From contig NZ_JAODUA010000001.1 of the NCBI RefSeq assembly GCF_025399895.1, positions 248,001-312,000 on the forward strand: a DNA stretch of 64,000 bases, in the 5' to 3' direction. The position numbers were made by a program, and so were the translations under genes. How positions within the stretch are numbered: the first letter of the stretch is position 1; every line of letters begins with the position of its first letter. A model generated the notes under the pieces. It was not told the DNA's origin. It did not search any database and saw nothing but the letters and a program-made list of their open reading frames with translations. The stretch is from Streptomyces sp. ASQP_92 (lineage in GTDB: Bacteria > Actinomycetota > Actinomycetes > Streptomycetales > Streptomycetaceae). Of this stretch, positions 36,268 through 46,167 are shown piece by piece.

Positions 36268-38208
36268 TCACGAGTGGCGCAGCGCCAGCCACAGCTCCGT
36301 GCGTACGTCCATGTCGTCGAGGTCGGCGGCGAGCAGCGCCGCGCAGCGGCCGATCCGCTGGCGGACGGTGTTGCGGTGCACCCCCAGCGCCACCGCGCTG
36401 CGGTCCCAACTCCCGTGCAGCGAGAGCCAGATGCGCAGGGTGGTGCGCAGGGGGTCGGTCAGCGGGGCGAGCAGTTCGCGGGCGTACGCGGCGGCCTCCT
36501 CGGGGTCGAGCAGCGCCCCGAATCCGGCGGGGCGGTGCCGGGCGAGCGGGGTGCGGGTCGCCTCGGCGCGCTCCAGGGCGCGGGCGGCCTGGAGGTCGGC
36601 GACGGCGAGGCCGTCGAGTGCGGCGGGGGCGCTGACGCCGAGGGTCCAGCCGGGGTGCGTCGTGACCTCGCGGTCGGCGGGTACGAGGGCGCGCGCGGTC
36701 CGCCCGCTCGCGTCGACCAGGGAGGTCCCGAGATCGGGCGCGACCCCGTGCCCCCGGGCGTGCACGACGACCCAGGGCCCTTCGCCGAGCAGCGTCGCCG
36801 TGTCCTGCGGGGCGCCGCCGAGCATCATCCGCACCAGTGCGGCCGAACGGGCGGCCTCGTCCGCGCCGGGCCGTCCGGCGGTGAGCAGGGCGAGGAGGAC
36901 GGCCGCGACGCCGGCGATGGTGTGGTCGCCGGGGGCGCGGTGGGGGGTGGCGAGGGCGAGGGCGGTTCCCGTCGTGTCGGCCAGGGCGTAGGCGGCGAGG
37001 TGGGTGTCGCCGACGGTGTCGGTGGCGGTGAGGGGGTGCGCCTTCGGCGAGCTCTCCCCACCCCGCCCCTTCCCGAGACCCTCCGGGGGTGGGCCGCCCT
37101 GCGACGGGGCGGCCGCAGCGGGCGCACTGGGGGCCCTGCCCCCAGACCCCCGCTCCTCAAACGCCGGAGGGGCTGGATCGGGCCCCCTGCCCGGCCGCCC
37201 CGGCGAAGGCTCCAGGTCCGGTCGCCTGTTCACCCCCTCCGGCGCTTGAGGTGCGGGGTCCGGGATGGAGCCCCGTGCCGACCGGGGTGCGGGGTCCGGA
37301 GCGGAGCCCCGTGCCGACTGGGGTGCGGGGGCGTCATCCGGCGGAGGTGCCAGGTCCGGATGGGTATGCAGCCCCTCCGGCGCTTGAGGAGCCGGGTCCG
37401 GAGCGGAGCCCCGTGTCCGCCGGGGTGCGGGGTCGCCATCCGGCGGAGGAGGTTGGCTATTCAGCCCCTCCGGCGTTTGAGGAGCGGGGGTCTGGGGGTG
37501 GAACCCCCGGGCTTCACGCCGGCCCGCAGGGGCGTCGTCCGCCGGAGGCTTGCGGGAAGGGGCGGGGTGGGGAAGATCCGCCGAAGGCGACACCACCCGC
37601 ACCAACGCCCCCACCCCCACCCCCACCGAACCCGACGGCGCCGCCCCCGCCGCATCGAGGACCGACCCCTCCGGGGTCATCAGCGCCGCCCACCCCCCGA
37701 GCCGCCCGGCCAGCACCCGCAGGACCCCTCGCACCGGATCGGGCCGGGACGCCGCCGCGGCCAGGGCCCGCTGGGCCTCGCTCACGCGGCGCAGCTCGTC
37801 CTCGCGGGCCCGGGCCATGAGCAGCCACACCGCCCGCGCCACCCCGGAGAACGTCGTCTGCGGCGGCACCTCGAGGAGCGGCAGACCATGCCGTGCGCAC
37901 GCCTCCACCAGCGCGGGCGGCACCGAGTCGTAGACCGGCGCCACCCCGAAGCCGAGCGCCGCCGCGCCCGCCGCCACGACCCGGGACACATAGACCTCGG
38001 GGTCGCCGAGCTGGACCCCCGCCGTCATGAGCAGCTCCCCGCCGAGCAGATAGGGGTACGGGTCGGCCATCTCCGAGGTGTGCACCCAGCGGATCGTGGC
38101 GTCCGGCGGCCCGGCGATCTGCCGCAGCCCCAGGTCGGCGCGGGCCAGCAGCGCGGACAGCGCGATGGGCGGGGTGGGCGGGGTCTGCGGGGCGGTGGGT
38201 TCCGGCAT
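36268..38208 (-). CDS. PucR-family transcriptional regulator with a repeat-derived insert
   Basis: 646 residues from the ATG at 38208. The N-terminal purine-catabolism-type domain (about 14-130) contains [20 protein letters not shown]. The C-terminal PucR helix-turn-helix is at about 585-640 ([20 protein letters not shown]). Between them, about residues 215-380 are low-complexity Pro/Ala/Gly sequence with repeated PAPQAPEG and RGSAPDPAP units. Family members are usually 500 residues or less, so this is an expansion. The regulator is divergent from the ureohydrolase gene over 193 bp and probably controls it and the ThDP enzyme. Confidence 0.88.
   Translation of the reverse strand: MPEPTAPQTPPTPPIALSALLARADLGLRQIAGPPDATIRWVHTSEMADPYPYLLGGELLMTAGVQLGDPEVYVSRVVAAGAAALGFGVAPVYDSVPPALVEACARHGLPLLEVPPQTTFSGVARAVWLLMARAREDELRRVSEAQRALAAAASRPDPVRGVLRVLAGRLGGWAALMTPEGSVLDAAGAAPSGSVGVGVGALVRVVSPSADLPHPAPSRKPPADDAPAGRREARGFHPQTPAPQTPEGLNSQPPPPDGDPAPRRTRGSAPDPAPQAPEGLHTHPDLAPPPDDAPAPQSARGSAPDPAPRSARGSIPDPAPQAPEGVNRRPDLEPSPGRPGRGPDPAPPAFEERGSGGRAPSAPAAAAPSQGGPPPEGLGKGRGGESSPKAHPLTATDTVGDTHLAAYALADTTGTALALATPHRAPGDHTIAGVAAVLLALLTAGRPGADEAARSAALVRMMLGGAPQDTATLLGEGPWVVVHARGHGVAPDLGTSLVDASGRTARALVPADREVTTHPGWTLGVSAPAALDGLAVADLQAARALERAEATRTPLARHRPAGFGALLDPEEAAAYARELLAPLTDPLRTTLRIWLSLHGSWDRSAVALGVHRNTVRQRIGRCAALLAADLDDMDVRTELWLALRHS
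37090..37520 (-). repeat. Degenerate repeats inside the PucR coding sequence
   Basis: Copies of CCTCCGGCGCTTGAGG (37,237; 37,374; with CCTCCGGCGTTTGAGG at 37,467 and its reverse complement near 37,155) alternate with CGGAGCGGAGCCCCG-type hairpin halves. They are related to the linker and hairpin parts of the intergenic clusters, where the linker reads GTCCGGCGTTTGAGGACGAGC. The reading frame stays open throughout. Confidence 0.75.
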
Positions 38209-38401
38209 GGTGGACGATCCATCCCTGGACGGCACGAGAAGTGGAGGAAACGTACACTTCAGTGGAGCTGTCCGGCCACTTAGGGTCGAGCCGACCGGCG
38301 GCAGCCGGCGCGCGGGGGCAGGCCCGCGCGACATCCCGCCGCACGCGCCGGACCGGCGGCCCCGTGCCGCCCCAACTCGCCGACAACGAAGGGCACTTCA
38401 C

Positions 38402-39367
38402 ATGAGCAGCAACGAAACGCCGCGCGGTCCGATCGACTCGTCCCGCATCCCGCGGTACGCCGGACCCGCGACCTTCGCCCGGCTGCCCCGCCTCGACGAG
38501 GTCGGCACCGCCGATGTCGCCGTCGTCGGCGTGCCCTTCGACAGCGGTGTCTCCTACCGGCCGGGCGCCCGCTTCGGCGGCAACGCCATCCGCGAGGCCT
38601 CCCGGCTGCTGCGCCCGTACAACCCGGCGCAGGACGCCTCGCCCTTCGCGCTCGCCCAGGTCGCGGACGCCGGCGACATCGCGGCCAACCCGTTCAACAT
38701 CAACGAGGCCGTCGAGACGATCGAGGCCGCGGCCGACGACCTGCTCGGCACCGGCGCCCGGATGATGACGCTCGGCGGCGACCACACCATCGCGCTGCCG
38801 CTGCTGCGTTCCGTCGCCAAGAAGCACGGCCCGGTCGCGCTGCTCCACTTCGACGCGCACCTCGACACCTGGGACACCTACTTCGGCGCCGAGTACACCC
38901 ACGGCACCCCGTTCCGCCGGGCCGTCGAGGAGGGCATCCTCGACACCGAGGCGCTCTCGCACGTCGGCACCCGCGGCCCGCTGTACGGCAAGCAGGACCT
39001 GACGGACGACGAGAAGATGGGCTTCGGCATCGTCACCTCGGCCGATGTCTACCGGCGCGGCGCCGACGAGGTCGCCGACCAGCTCCGCCAGCGCATCGGC
39101 GACCGCCCGCTGTACATCTCCATCGACATCGACTGCCTCGACCCGGCCCACGCGCCCGGCACCGGCACGCCCGAGGCCGGCGGCATGACCTCGCGCGAGC
39201 TCCTGGAGATCCTGCGGGGCCTCGCCTCCTGCAACCTGGTCTCCGCCGATGTCGTCGAGGTCGCCCCGGCCTACGACCACGCCGAGATCACCAGCGTGGC
39301 CGCCTCGCACACCGCGTACGAGCTGACCACGATCATGTCCCGGCAGATCGCCGCGAGCCGCGCCTGA
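38402..39367 (+). CDS. Agmatinase/guanidinobutyrase family ureohydrolase
   Basis: 321 residues from the ATG at 38402; the longer open frame overlaps the PucR promoter. Arginase-fold manganese ligands are all present: His in GGDHTIALP, the Asp-x-His-x-x-x-Asp set in [10 protein letters not shown], and the Asp pair in [16 protein letters not shown]. It hydrolyses a guanidino group to urea. Substrates may be agmatine (SpeB) or 4-guanidinobutyrate. The neighbouring ThDP enzyme favours 4-guanidinobutyrate, though sequence alone cannot decide. Confidence 0.9.
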   Translation: MSSNETPRGPIDSSRIPRYAGPATFARLPRLDEVGTADVAVVGVPFDSGVSYRPGARFGGNAIREASRLLRPYNPAQDASPFALAQVADAGDIAANPFNINEAVETIEAAADDLLGTGARMMTLGGDHTIALPLLRSVAKKHGPVALLHFDAHLDTWDTYFGAEYTHGTPFRRAVEEGILDTEALSHVGTRGPLYGKQDLTDDEKMGFGIVTSADVYRRGADEVADQLRQRIGDRPLYISIDIDCLDPAHAPGTGTPEAGGMTSRELLEILRGLASCNLVSADVVEVAPAYDHAEITSVAASHTAYELTTIMSRQIAASRA

Positions 39368-39429
39368 GGCAGGGCAGGGACCGGTAGGGCGCCGAGCCGA
39401 GCGCCGCGGAAGCCGCAGAAGGGGACGCG

Positions 39430-41106
39430 ATGACCCACGACCACGACATCGAGCTGCGGCCCACACCGCGCCAGGTGGAGGCGGCCCTGAACCCTCCGCC
39501 GGGCCGCATCGGCGGTGATCTGGTCGTGGAGACGCTGGCCGGGCTCGGCGCCACCACGGTGTTCGGGCTGCCCGGCCAGCACGCGCTCGGCATGTTCGAC
39601 GCGCTGCGCCGCTCGGACCTCACCTACGTAGGGCTGCGGGTCGAGAACAACGCGGGCTTCGCCGCCGACGCGTACGGCCGGATCACCGGGGAGGCGGCCC
39701 CGCTGCTCCTGTCGACCGGCCCCGGCGCGCTCACCTCGCTGCCCGCCCTCCAGGAGGCGGCCGCCGCCTCCTCGCCGGTGATCGCGATCTCAAGTCAGGT
39801 GCCCACGGCGGGAGTTGGCGGCGGGCGTCACGGCTATCTGCACGAACTGCGCGACCAGCAGGCCTCGTTCCGCGACATCGTGAAGTCGGTCCACGTGGTG
39901 CGCGCCCAGTCGCAGATCCCCTCCGCGATCGCGGCGGCCTGGCAGTCGGCGCTCACCGCCCCGCACGGCCCGGTGTGGGTAGAGATCCCCGAGGACGTGC
40001 TGCTCGCGGAGGCCGCGCTGCCCGTGGTCACGCCGATGGACGCCTTCCCCGACGATCTGCTCCCGCGCCCCGAACTGACCGCCGTGGCGGCCGGGTTGCT
40101 CGCGGACGCGGCCCGTCCGGTGATCATCGCGGGCGGCGGTGTCGTACGGTCCGACGCCTCGGGCAAGCTCCGCGCGCTCGCCGAACGCCTGGACGCGCCG
40201 GTCGTGACGACCTTCGGAGGCAAGGGCGCCTTCCCCTGGGAGCACCCGCTCTCGCTCCAGTCCTGGCTGGAGGACCGGCACACCACCGACTTCCTGGAGG
40301 ACGCGGACGTCCTGCTCGTCGTCGGCTCCGGACTCGGCGAACTCTCCTCGAACTACCACACGTTCACACCGCGCGGCCGGATCATCCAGATCGAGGCCGA
40401 CCTCGGCAAACTGGAGTCCAACCACCCCGCGCTCGGCATCCACGCCGACGCCCGCACCGCCCTCCAGGCCCTGCTCGAAACGGTGCCCGAGCGCACCGAC
40501 CCGACGGCCGCCGAACGCGTACGGACCGTCCTGGACAAGGTCGCGGCCCGCATCGACGCGCAGGACCTCGGCGAGGAACGGCGCATCCTGGCCGCCGTGC
40601 GCGAGGCGCTGCCCGCCGGGGCGCCCAGCTTCTGGGACATGACGATCCTGACCTACTGGGCCTGGTCGGCCTGGCCCGGCGCGATGCACTCCGCGCAGGG
40701 CGCCGGAGGCCTCGGCTACGGCTTCCCGGCGGCCCTCGGCGCGGCCGTCGCCGACCCGGGCACGCCCGTCCTCGCGGTGTCCGGCGACGGCGGCGCCCTG
40801 TACTCCATCGCCGAGCTCGCCACCGCGAAGCAGTACGGTCTGCCGGTCACCTGGCTGATCGTCGACGACGGCGGCTACGGCATCCTGCGCGCCTACATGA
40901 AGGACGCGTTCGGTGAGGCCACGGCCACCGCCACCGAACTGGCCCGCCCCGACTTCGTCGCCCTCGCCGAGTCCTTCGGGGTCCCGGCCGTCCGCACCAC
41001 CCCCGACACCCTGGCCGCCGACCTGGCCAAGGCGCTGGCCGCCCCCGGCCCCTCGGTGGTCGTGCTGCCCGCCGTCCTGAAGATGTTCGCGCCGACCCAC
41101 CGGTGA
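39430..41106 (+). CDS. ThDP-dependent decarboxylase-like enzyme (possible 2-ketoarginine decarboxylase)
   Basis: 558 residues with the three domains of the acetolactate synthase/decarboxylase family. The catalytic Glu that activates ThDP is in RVENNAGFAADAYGR near residue 75. The metal/ThDP motif starts VSGDGGALYSIAEL near 455. Its end reads VDDGGYG, so the usual Asn is replaced by Asp. Length matches AruI, the 2-ketoarginine decarboxylase of the arginine transaminase route, and the gene lies 62 bp after a ureohydrolase. That would give arginine, 2-ketoarginine, 4-guanidinobutyraldehyde, 4-guanidinobutyrate and GABA. This is inference; other 2-oxo acids are possible. Confidence 0.8.
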   Translation: MTHDHDIELRPTPRQVEAALNPPPGRIGGDLVVETLAGLGATTVFGLPGQHALGMFDALRRSDLTYVGLRVENNAGFAADAYGRITGEAAPLLLSTGPGALTSLPALQEAAAASSPVIAISSQVPTAGVGGGRHGYLHELRDQQASFRDIVKSVHVVRAQSQIPSAIAAAWQSALTAPHGPVWVEIPEDVLLAEAALPVVTPMDAFPDDLLPRPELTAVAAGLLADAARPVIIAGGGVVRSDASGKLRALAERLDAPVVTTFGGKGAFPWEHPLSLQSWLEDRHTTDFLEDADVLLVVGSGLGELSSNYHTFTPRGRIIQIEADLGKLESNHPALGIHADARTALQALLETVPERTDPTAAERVRTVLDKVAARIDAQDLGEERRILAAVREALPAGAPSFWDMTILTYWAWSAWPGAMHSAQGAGGLGYGFPAALGAAVADPGTPVLAVSGDGGALYSIAELATAKQYGLPVTWLIVDDGGYGILRAYMKDAFGEATATATELARPDFVALAESFGVPAVRTTPDTLAADLAKALAAPGPSVVVLPAVLKMFAPTHR

Positions 41107-41202
41107 CCCGGTCCCTTCGGCCGTATTCGTTACGGCGGGATGAAATCCGCCGACCGCCGTGTTGGGGCTTGCGGCAGGGCCAGGACCAACGGGAGGAATC
41201 AC

Positions 41203-44200
41203 GTGACGGAGGGTGCGCATCAGGACACGCGCCAGGGGTGGGCCCGCAGGCTGACCGGGTACGCCTGGCGCTATCGGCGCAATGTGGTGCTGTCGCTGGG
41301 CTCCTCGCTCGCCGGCATGGCCGTCATGGCGCTCGTCCCGCTGATCACCAAGGTGGTCATCGACGACGTCATCGGCGCCCACACGCGCTCGCTCGCCGTG
41401 TGGACCGGCCTGCTCATAGCCTCCGCCGTCGTGGTGTACGGGCTCACCTACATCCGGCGGTACTACGGCGGACGCCTCGCCCTCGACGTTCAGCACGACC
41501 TGCGCACCGAGATGTACCGCACGATCACCCGGCTCGACGGGCGGCGCCAGGACGAGCTGTCCACCGGGCAGGTCGTCGGGCGCGCCACCAGCGACCTCCA
41601 GCTCATCCAGGGCCTGCTCTTCATGCTGCCGATGACCATCGGCAACATCCTGCTCTTCGTGATCTCCGTCGCGATCATGGCGTGGCTCTCGCCGCTGCTC
41701 ACCCTCGTCGCCCTCGCCGTCGCACCCGCCCTGTGGTTCATCGCCAAGCGCAGCCGCACCCGGCTGTTCCCCGCCACCTGGTACGCCCAGGGCCAGGCGG
41801 CGGCCGTCGCCGGGGTCGTGGACGGCGCCGTGTCCGGGGTCCGGGTCGTCAAGGGCTTCGGCCAGGAGGACCAGGAGACCGGCAAACTGCGCGAGGTCGG
41901 CCGCAAGCTGTTCGCGGGACGCCTGCGCACGATCAAGCTGAACTCCCGCTACACCCCGGCCCTCCAGGCCGTCCCCGCGCTCGGCCAGGTCGCCATGCTG
42001 GCGCTCGGCGGCTGGCTCGCCACCCGCGGCGAGATCACGCTCGGCACGTTCGTCGCGTTCTCCACCTACCTCGCCCAGCTCGTCGGGCCCGTCCGCATGC
42101 TGGCCATGGTGCTCACCGTGGGCCAGCAGGCCCGGGCCGGCGTCGAACGCGTCCTGGAGCTCATCGACACCGAACCCTCCATCGAGGACGGCACCAAGGA
42201 GCTTTCGCCCAGCGCCCCCGCCACCGTCGAATTCGACGACGTGAGCTTCGGGTACGACGACGAGCGGCCCGTCCTCGACGGGTTCTCCCTCGACATCCGG
42301 CCCGGCGAGACCGTCGCCGTGGTCGGCTCCTCCGGCTCCGGCAAGTCCACCGTCTCGATGCTGCTGCCCCGCTTCTACGACGTCTCGCACGGCGCCGTAC
42401 TCATCGGCGGGCACGACGTGCGCGAGCTGACGCTCTCCTCGCTGCGCGCCGCCATCGGACTCGTCCCCGAGGACTCCTTCCTCTTCTCCGACACCGTCCG
42501 CGCCAACATCGCGTACGGAAAGCCGGACGCCACCCAGGACGAGATCGAGAAGGCCGCCCGCGCCGCCCAGGCGCACGGCTTCATCAGCGACCTGCCCAAG
42601 GGGTACGACACCACCGTCGGCGAGCACGGCCTCACCCTCTCCGGGGGCCAGCGCCAGCGCGTCGCACTCGCCCGCGCCATCCTCAGCGACCCCCGGCTGC
42701 TCGTCCTGGACGACGCGACCTCCGCCGTCGACGCCCGCGTCGAGCACGAGATCCACGAGGCGCTGGCCTCGGTCATGGCCGGCCGCACCACCCTGCTCAT
42801 CGCGCACCGCCGCTCCACCCTGAACCTCGCCGACCGCATCGCCGTCCTCGACGGCGGACGGCTCGCCGCGATCGGCACCCACGAGGAACTCCAGCGCGAC
42901 AGCGCCCTCTACCGCCGGCTGCTCACCGACCCCGACGAACTCGGCGCGGTCTCGCCCGGCCACACCCCCACCACCCCCGCCCCGGACGAGGAGGACCACT
43001 CCGTACGGGACGAGCTGGACGCGGAGTTCGACGCCGAGCGCGGCATCACCCCGCCCCTGTGGGTGCGCGAGGAGAAGCCCGAATCGGCGGCCCCCGGCGG
43101 CATGCCGGCCACGCCCGAACTGCTCGCCCAGGTCGAGGCGTTGCCGTCGGCGACCGACACCCCCGACATCGACGAGGCCAGGGCCGTGCAGCCCGAGGAC
43201 TCCTACGGCCTGCGCAGGCTGCTGCGCGGCTTCGGTCTCCCCCTGCTCGTCTCGCTCCTCCTCGTCGCGATCGACGCCGGAATGTCGCTGCTGCTGCCGG
43301 TCCTCATCCGGCACGGCATCGACCAGGGCGTCACCAAGCTCGCGCTCGGCGCGGTGTGGGCGGCGGCCGGTCTCGGCCTGCTCACCGTCGTCGTCCAGTG
43401 GCTCGCCCAGACCGGCGAGACCCGGATGACCGGACGCACCGGCGAACGCGTCCTGTACACGCTGCGCCTGAAGATCTTCGCCCAGCTCCAGCGGCTCGGA
43501 CTCGACTACTACGAGCGGGAGTTGACCGGACGGATCATGACCCGCATGACGACGGACGTGGACGCGCTCTCCACGTTCCTCCAGACGGGCCTGGTCACCG
43601 CGTTCGTCTCCGTCGTCACCTTCTTCGGCATCATGGTCGCGCTGCTCGTCATCGACCTCCAGCTCGCCCTCGTCGTCTTCGCGACGCTGCCGCTGCTCGT
43701 CGTCGGCACGTACGTCTTCCGCAAGAAGAGCGTCCAGGCCTACGAGCTGGCCCGTGAGCGGGTCGGTGTCGTCAACGCCGACCTCCAGGAGTCGGTGTCC
43801 GGGCTGCGCATCGTGCAGGCCTTCCGGCGCGAGCACGACGGGGCCGAGCGGTTCGCCGGGCGCAGCGACCACTACCGCCAGGCGCGGGTGCGCGGCCAGT
43901 GGCTGATCTCGGTGTACTTCCCGTTCGTGCAGCTCCTGTCGTCGGTGGCCGCGGCGGCCGTACTGATCGTGGGCGCGGGCCGGGTCGACAACGGCACCCT
44001 CACCGCGGGCGCCCTCGTCGCCTACCTCCTCTACATCGACCTGTTCTTCGCCCCCGTACAGCAGCTCTCCCAGGTCTTCGACGGCTACCAGCAGGCGGCC
44101 GTGTCGCTCGGCCGCATCCAGGAACTCCTCCAGGAGAAGACGTCCACCTCCCAGGCGGCCGAGCCGCTCGACGTGCGGTCACTGCGGGGCGAGATCGCCT

Positions 44201-44958
44201 TCGAGAACGTCGACTTCGCGTACGGCTCGGCGGACGGCTCCGGCGACGAACCCGAGGAGGCGCTCACCGGGGTCGACATCCGCATACCCGCCGGGCAGAC
44301 CGTCGCCTTCGTCGGCGAGACGGGCGCGGGCAAGTCCACCCTCGTCAAGCTGGTGGCGCGCTTCTACGATCCGACGGGCGGGCGGGTCACCGTCGACGGT
44401 ACGGACCTGCGCGACCTGGACATCACCGCCTACCGGCACCGGCTCGGGGTGGTGCCGCAGGAGGCGTACCTCTTCCCCGGCACGGTCCGTGACGCCATCG
44501 CCTACGGGCGTCCCGGCGCGAGCGACGCCGAGGTCGAGGCGGCGGCGCGCGCGGTCGGCGCCCACGACATGATCGCCACGCTCGACGGGGGCTACCTCCA
44601 CGAGGTCGCCGAGCGCGGCCGCAACCTGTCCGCCGGTCAGCGCCAGCTGATCGCGCTGGCCCGCGCGGAACTCGTCGACCCGGACATCCTGCTGCTCGAC
44701 GAGGCGACGGCGGCGCTCGACCTGGCGACCGAGGCGCAGGTCAACCAGGCGACCGAGCGGCTCAGCGGGCGCCGCACGACGTTGGTGGTGGCCCACCGGC
44801 TGACGACGGCGGCGCGGGCGGACCGGGTCATCGTGATGGACCGCGGGCGGGTCGCCGAGGACGGCACCCACGAGGAACTCCTCGCCCTGGACGGCAAGTA
44901 CGCCCGCCTGTGGCATACGTTCATCGGGCCTCCGGAGCCGGTGCGCACGGCGGGTTGA
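41203..44958 (+). CDS. Fused heterodimer-type ABC exporter (TMD-NBD-TMD-NBD)
   Basis: 1251 residues from the GTG at 41203 (GGGAGGA upstream). Two complete exporter halves are fused. Half 1 has six membrane helices (about 25-320), Walker A GSSGSGKST, signature LSGGQRQR and Walker B VLDDATS. Half 2 (from about 675) has Walker A GETGAGKST, signature LSAGQRQ and Walker B LLDEATA. The first ATP site thus lacks the catalytic Glu (Asp instead) and meets the altered signature of half 2, giving one degenerate and one competent site. The layout resembles mycobacterial Rv0194-like drug exporters. The substrate is unknown. Confidence 0.92.
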   Translation: MTEGAHQDTRQGWARRLTGYAWRYRRNVVLSLGSSLAGMAVMALVPLITKVVIDDVIGAHTRSLAVWTGLLIASAVVVYGLTYIRRYYGGRLALDVQHDLRTEMYRTITRLDGRRQDELSTGQVVGRATSDLQLIQGLLFMLPMTIGNILLFVISVAIMAWLSPLLTLVALAVAPALWFIAKRSRTRLFPATWYAQGQAAAVAGVVDGAVSGVRVVKGFGQEDQETGKLREVGRKLFAGRLRTIKLNSRYTPALQAVPALGQVAMLALGGWLATRGEITLGTFVAFSTYLAQLVGPVRMLAMVLTVGQQARAGVERVLELIDTEPSIEDGTKELSPSAPATVEFDDVSFGYDDERPVLDGFSLDIRPGETVAVVGSSGSGKSTVSMLLPRFYDVSHGAVLIGGHDVRELTLSSLRAAIGLVPEDSFLFSDTVRANIAYGKPDATQDEIEKAARAAQAHGFISDLPKGYDTTVGEHGLTLSGGQRQRVALARAILSDPRLLVLDDATSAVDARVEHEIHEALASVMAGRTTLLIAHRRSTLNLADRIAVLDGGRLAAIGTHEELQRDSALYRRLLTDPDELGAVSPGHTPTTPAPDEEDHSVRDELDAEFDAERGITPPLWVREEKPESAAPGGMPATPELLAQVEALPSATDTPDIDEARAVQPEDSYGLRRLLRGFGLPLLVSLLLVAIDAGMSLLLPVLIRHGIDQGVTKLALGAVWAAAGLGLLTVVVQWLAQTGETRMTGRTGERVLYTLRLKIFAQLQRLGLDYYERELTGRIMTRMTTDVDALSTFLQTGLVTAFVSVVTFFGIMVALLVIDLQLALVVFATLPLLVVGTYVFRKKSVQAYELARERVGVVNADLQESVSGLRIVQAFRREHDGAERFAGRSDHYRQARVRGQWLISVYFPFVQLLSSVAAAAVLIVGAGRVDNGTLTAGALVAYLLYIDLFFAPVQQLSQVFDGYQQAAVSLGRIQELLQEKTSTSQAAEPLDVRSLRGEIAFENVDFAYGSADGSGDEPEEALTGVDIRIPAGQTVAFVGETGAGKSTLVKLVARFYDPTGGRVTVDGTDLRDLDITAYRHRLGVVPQEAYLFPGTVRDAIAYGRPGASDAEVEAAARAVGAHDMIATLDGGYLHEVAERGRNLSAGQRQLIALARAELVDPDILLLDEATAALDLATEAQVNQATERLSGRRTTLVVAHRLTTAARADRVIVMDRGRVAEDGTHEELLALDGKYARLWHTFIGPPEPVRTAG

Positions 44959-45530
44959 GCGGGGGGCGCGCTTTCCCACCCACCCGCCCGTGCGGCGGGG
45001 TTGGCTGGTTCCGGCTTCCTGGGGCTCCGCCCCAGCCCCCGGGGGGTTCGCCCACCCACCCGCCCGTGCGGCGGGGTCGGTCGGTTCCGGCCCTCCTGGG
45101 GCTCCGCCCCAGACCCGAGGCACCTTTGCCCACCCGCCCGCCCGTAAGCGCAGGGTTGGTTGGTTTCGGGACCCCCTGGGGCTCCGCCCCAGACCCCGTT
45201 CGCGCCTGAACGGCGCTCGTCCTCAATCGCCGGACGGGCTGAGGTTGCCCGATGCGGGCCCGCACCGGTCCTGCCAGGGGCGCGGGGAACTGCGCGAGAA
45301 GCGCCCACGGCCCGCACACGACCGATGGTTTTTGGGGGCGCGAGGAACTGCGCGAGAAGCGACCACGATCCGCACACGACCGATGGTTTTGGGGGCGCGG
45401 GGAACTGCGCGAGGAGCGTCCACGATCCGCAGGGTGGAGAGGGGTTAGGGGCGCGGGGAACTGCGCGACCAGCCACGTGGGGGGTGAGGGCGAAGGCGGC
45501 GCGAGGGGCGCGGGGCGTCGCAAAGGGGGG
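44959..45530. repeat. Composite intergenic repeat cluster 3 (after the ABC exporter)
   Basis: No gene is supported here. Three hairpin units of ~77 bp follow the exporter stop (stems 45,019-45,035, 45,096-45,112 and 45,176-45,192). Then come the linker hairpin GCGCCTGAACGGCGC and four phased copies of GGGGCGCGGGGAACTGCGCG-type sequence at 45,277, 45,335, 45,392 and 45,448 (spacing 56-58 bp). The phased side ends ~80 bp before the next start codon. Confidence 0.9.
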
Positions 45531-45603
45531 CCGCGCTGAAGAACCGTCGGATGACATCCCGCGTCCCTCCCCACATACGCGCACCCGAAGGAAGGACGCA
45601 AGC

Positions 45604-45996
45604 GTGTTCGGTGGGGCAAGGAGCAACAACCACACGATCCCGGCGCTCGCGGTGCTCGCCGCGGCCGCCGGCCTCCTGGTGTTCGGCCCGGTCAGCGGCC
45701 GGGCCGACGCCGCCGCGGCCTGTGCCGGGCGGCCGGTGAAGACCGTCGGGCTCAGCACGGGGGAGCTGCGCCTGTACAAGGGGAACGGATACGCCTGCGC
45801 GGTCACCGAGGCAAGGAGCCCAGGCCCGCGGCGCCAGATGTCGGTGACGATCCAGGCTCGCGGCGGCGCCCCGGCCGGCGACTCGGGCGCCTACACGCAG
45901 CGGGCCGGCCCGGTCACCGTGCACATCGGCAACCGCTGCGTCCGCGCGACCGGCGCGATATCCGGGAGTTCGGCGGAGACGGGCTGGGTGTGCTGA
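45604..45996 (+). CDS. Small secreted protein with four cysteines
   Basis: 130 residues from the GTG at 45604, with AAGGAAGGAC at the right distance. A signal peptide (hydrophobic IPALAVLAAAAGLLVFG) ends in GRADAAAA. The mature part has Cys in ACAGRP, YACAV, RCVRAT and the C-terminal GWVC, so two disulfides are likely. The function is not recognised. It stands alone between repeat cluster 3 and the S28 peptidase gene. Confidence 0.78.
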   Translation: MFGGARSNNHTIPALAVLAAAAGLLVFGPVSGRADAAAACAGRPVKTVGLSTGELRLYKGNGYACAVTEARSPGPRRQMSVTIQARGGAPAGDSGAYTQRAGPVTVHIGNRCVRATGAISGSSAETGWVC

Positions 45997-46167
45997 CGGG
46001 AGGGGGCGTCGGCGGGGGCGTCGGCGAGGGCCATCCGTGCGGGGCCCCGTGAGCCACCCGTGAAGATCGGCGGCGCGGCTCAACCAGGTCTGGCGGGCGG
46101 CGTGTTGACCCCGCTAGGTTCGCGGGGCCACGTTCCGAGCCCACAGGGGCCCCACAGGGGAGTGTGA

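Noticed and set aside
39790..43872. Very long antisense open frame (1360 codons, minus strand) over the ThDP enzyme and ABC exporter
   Set aside because: It is a shadow of GC-rich coding DNA: the plus-strand genes carry clear domain motifs and the antisense product is low-complexity Gly/Arg/Val/Asp sequence.
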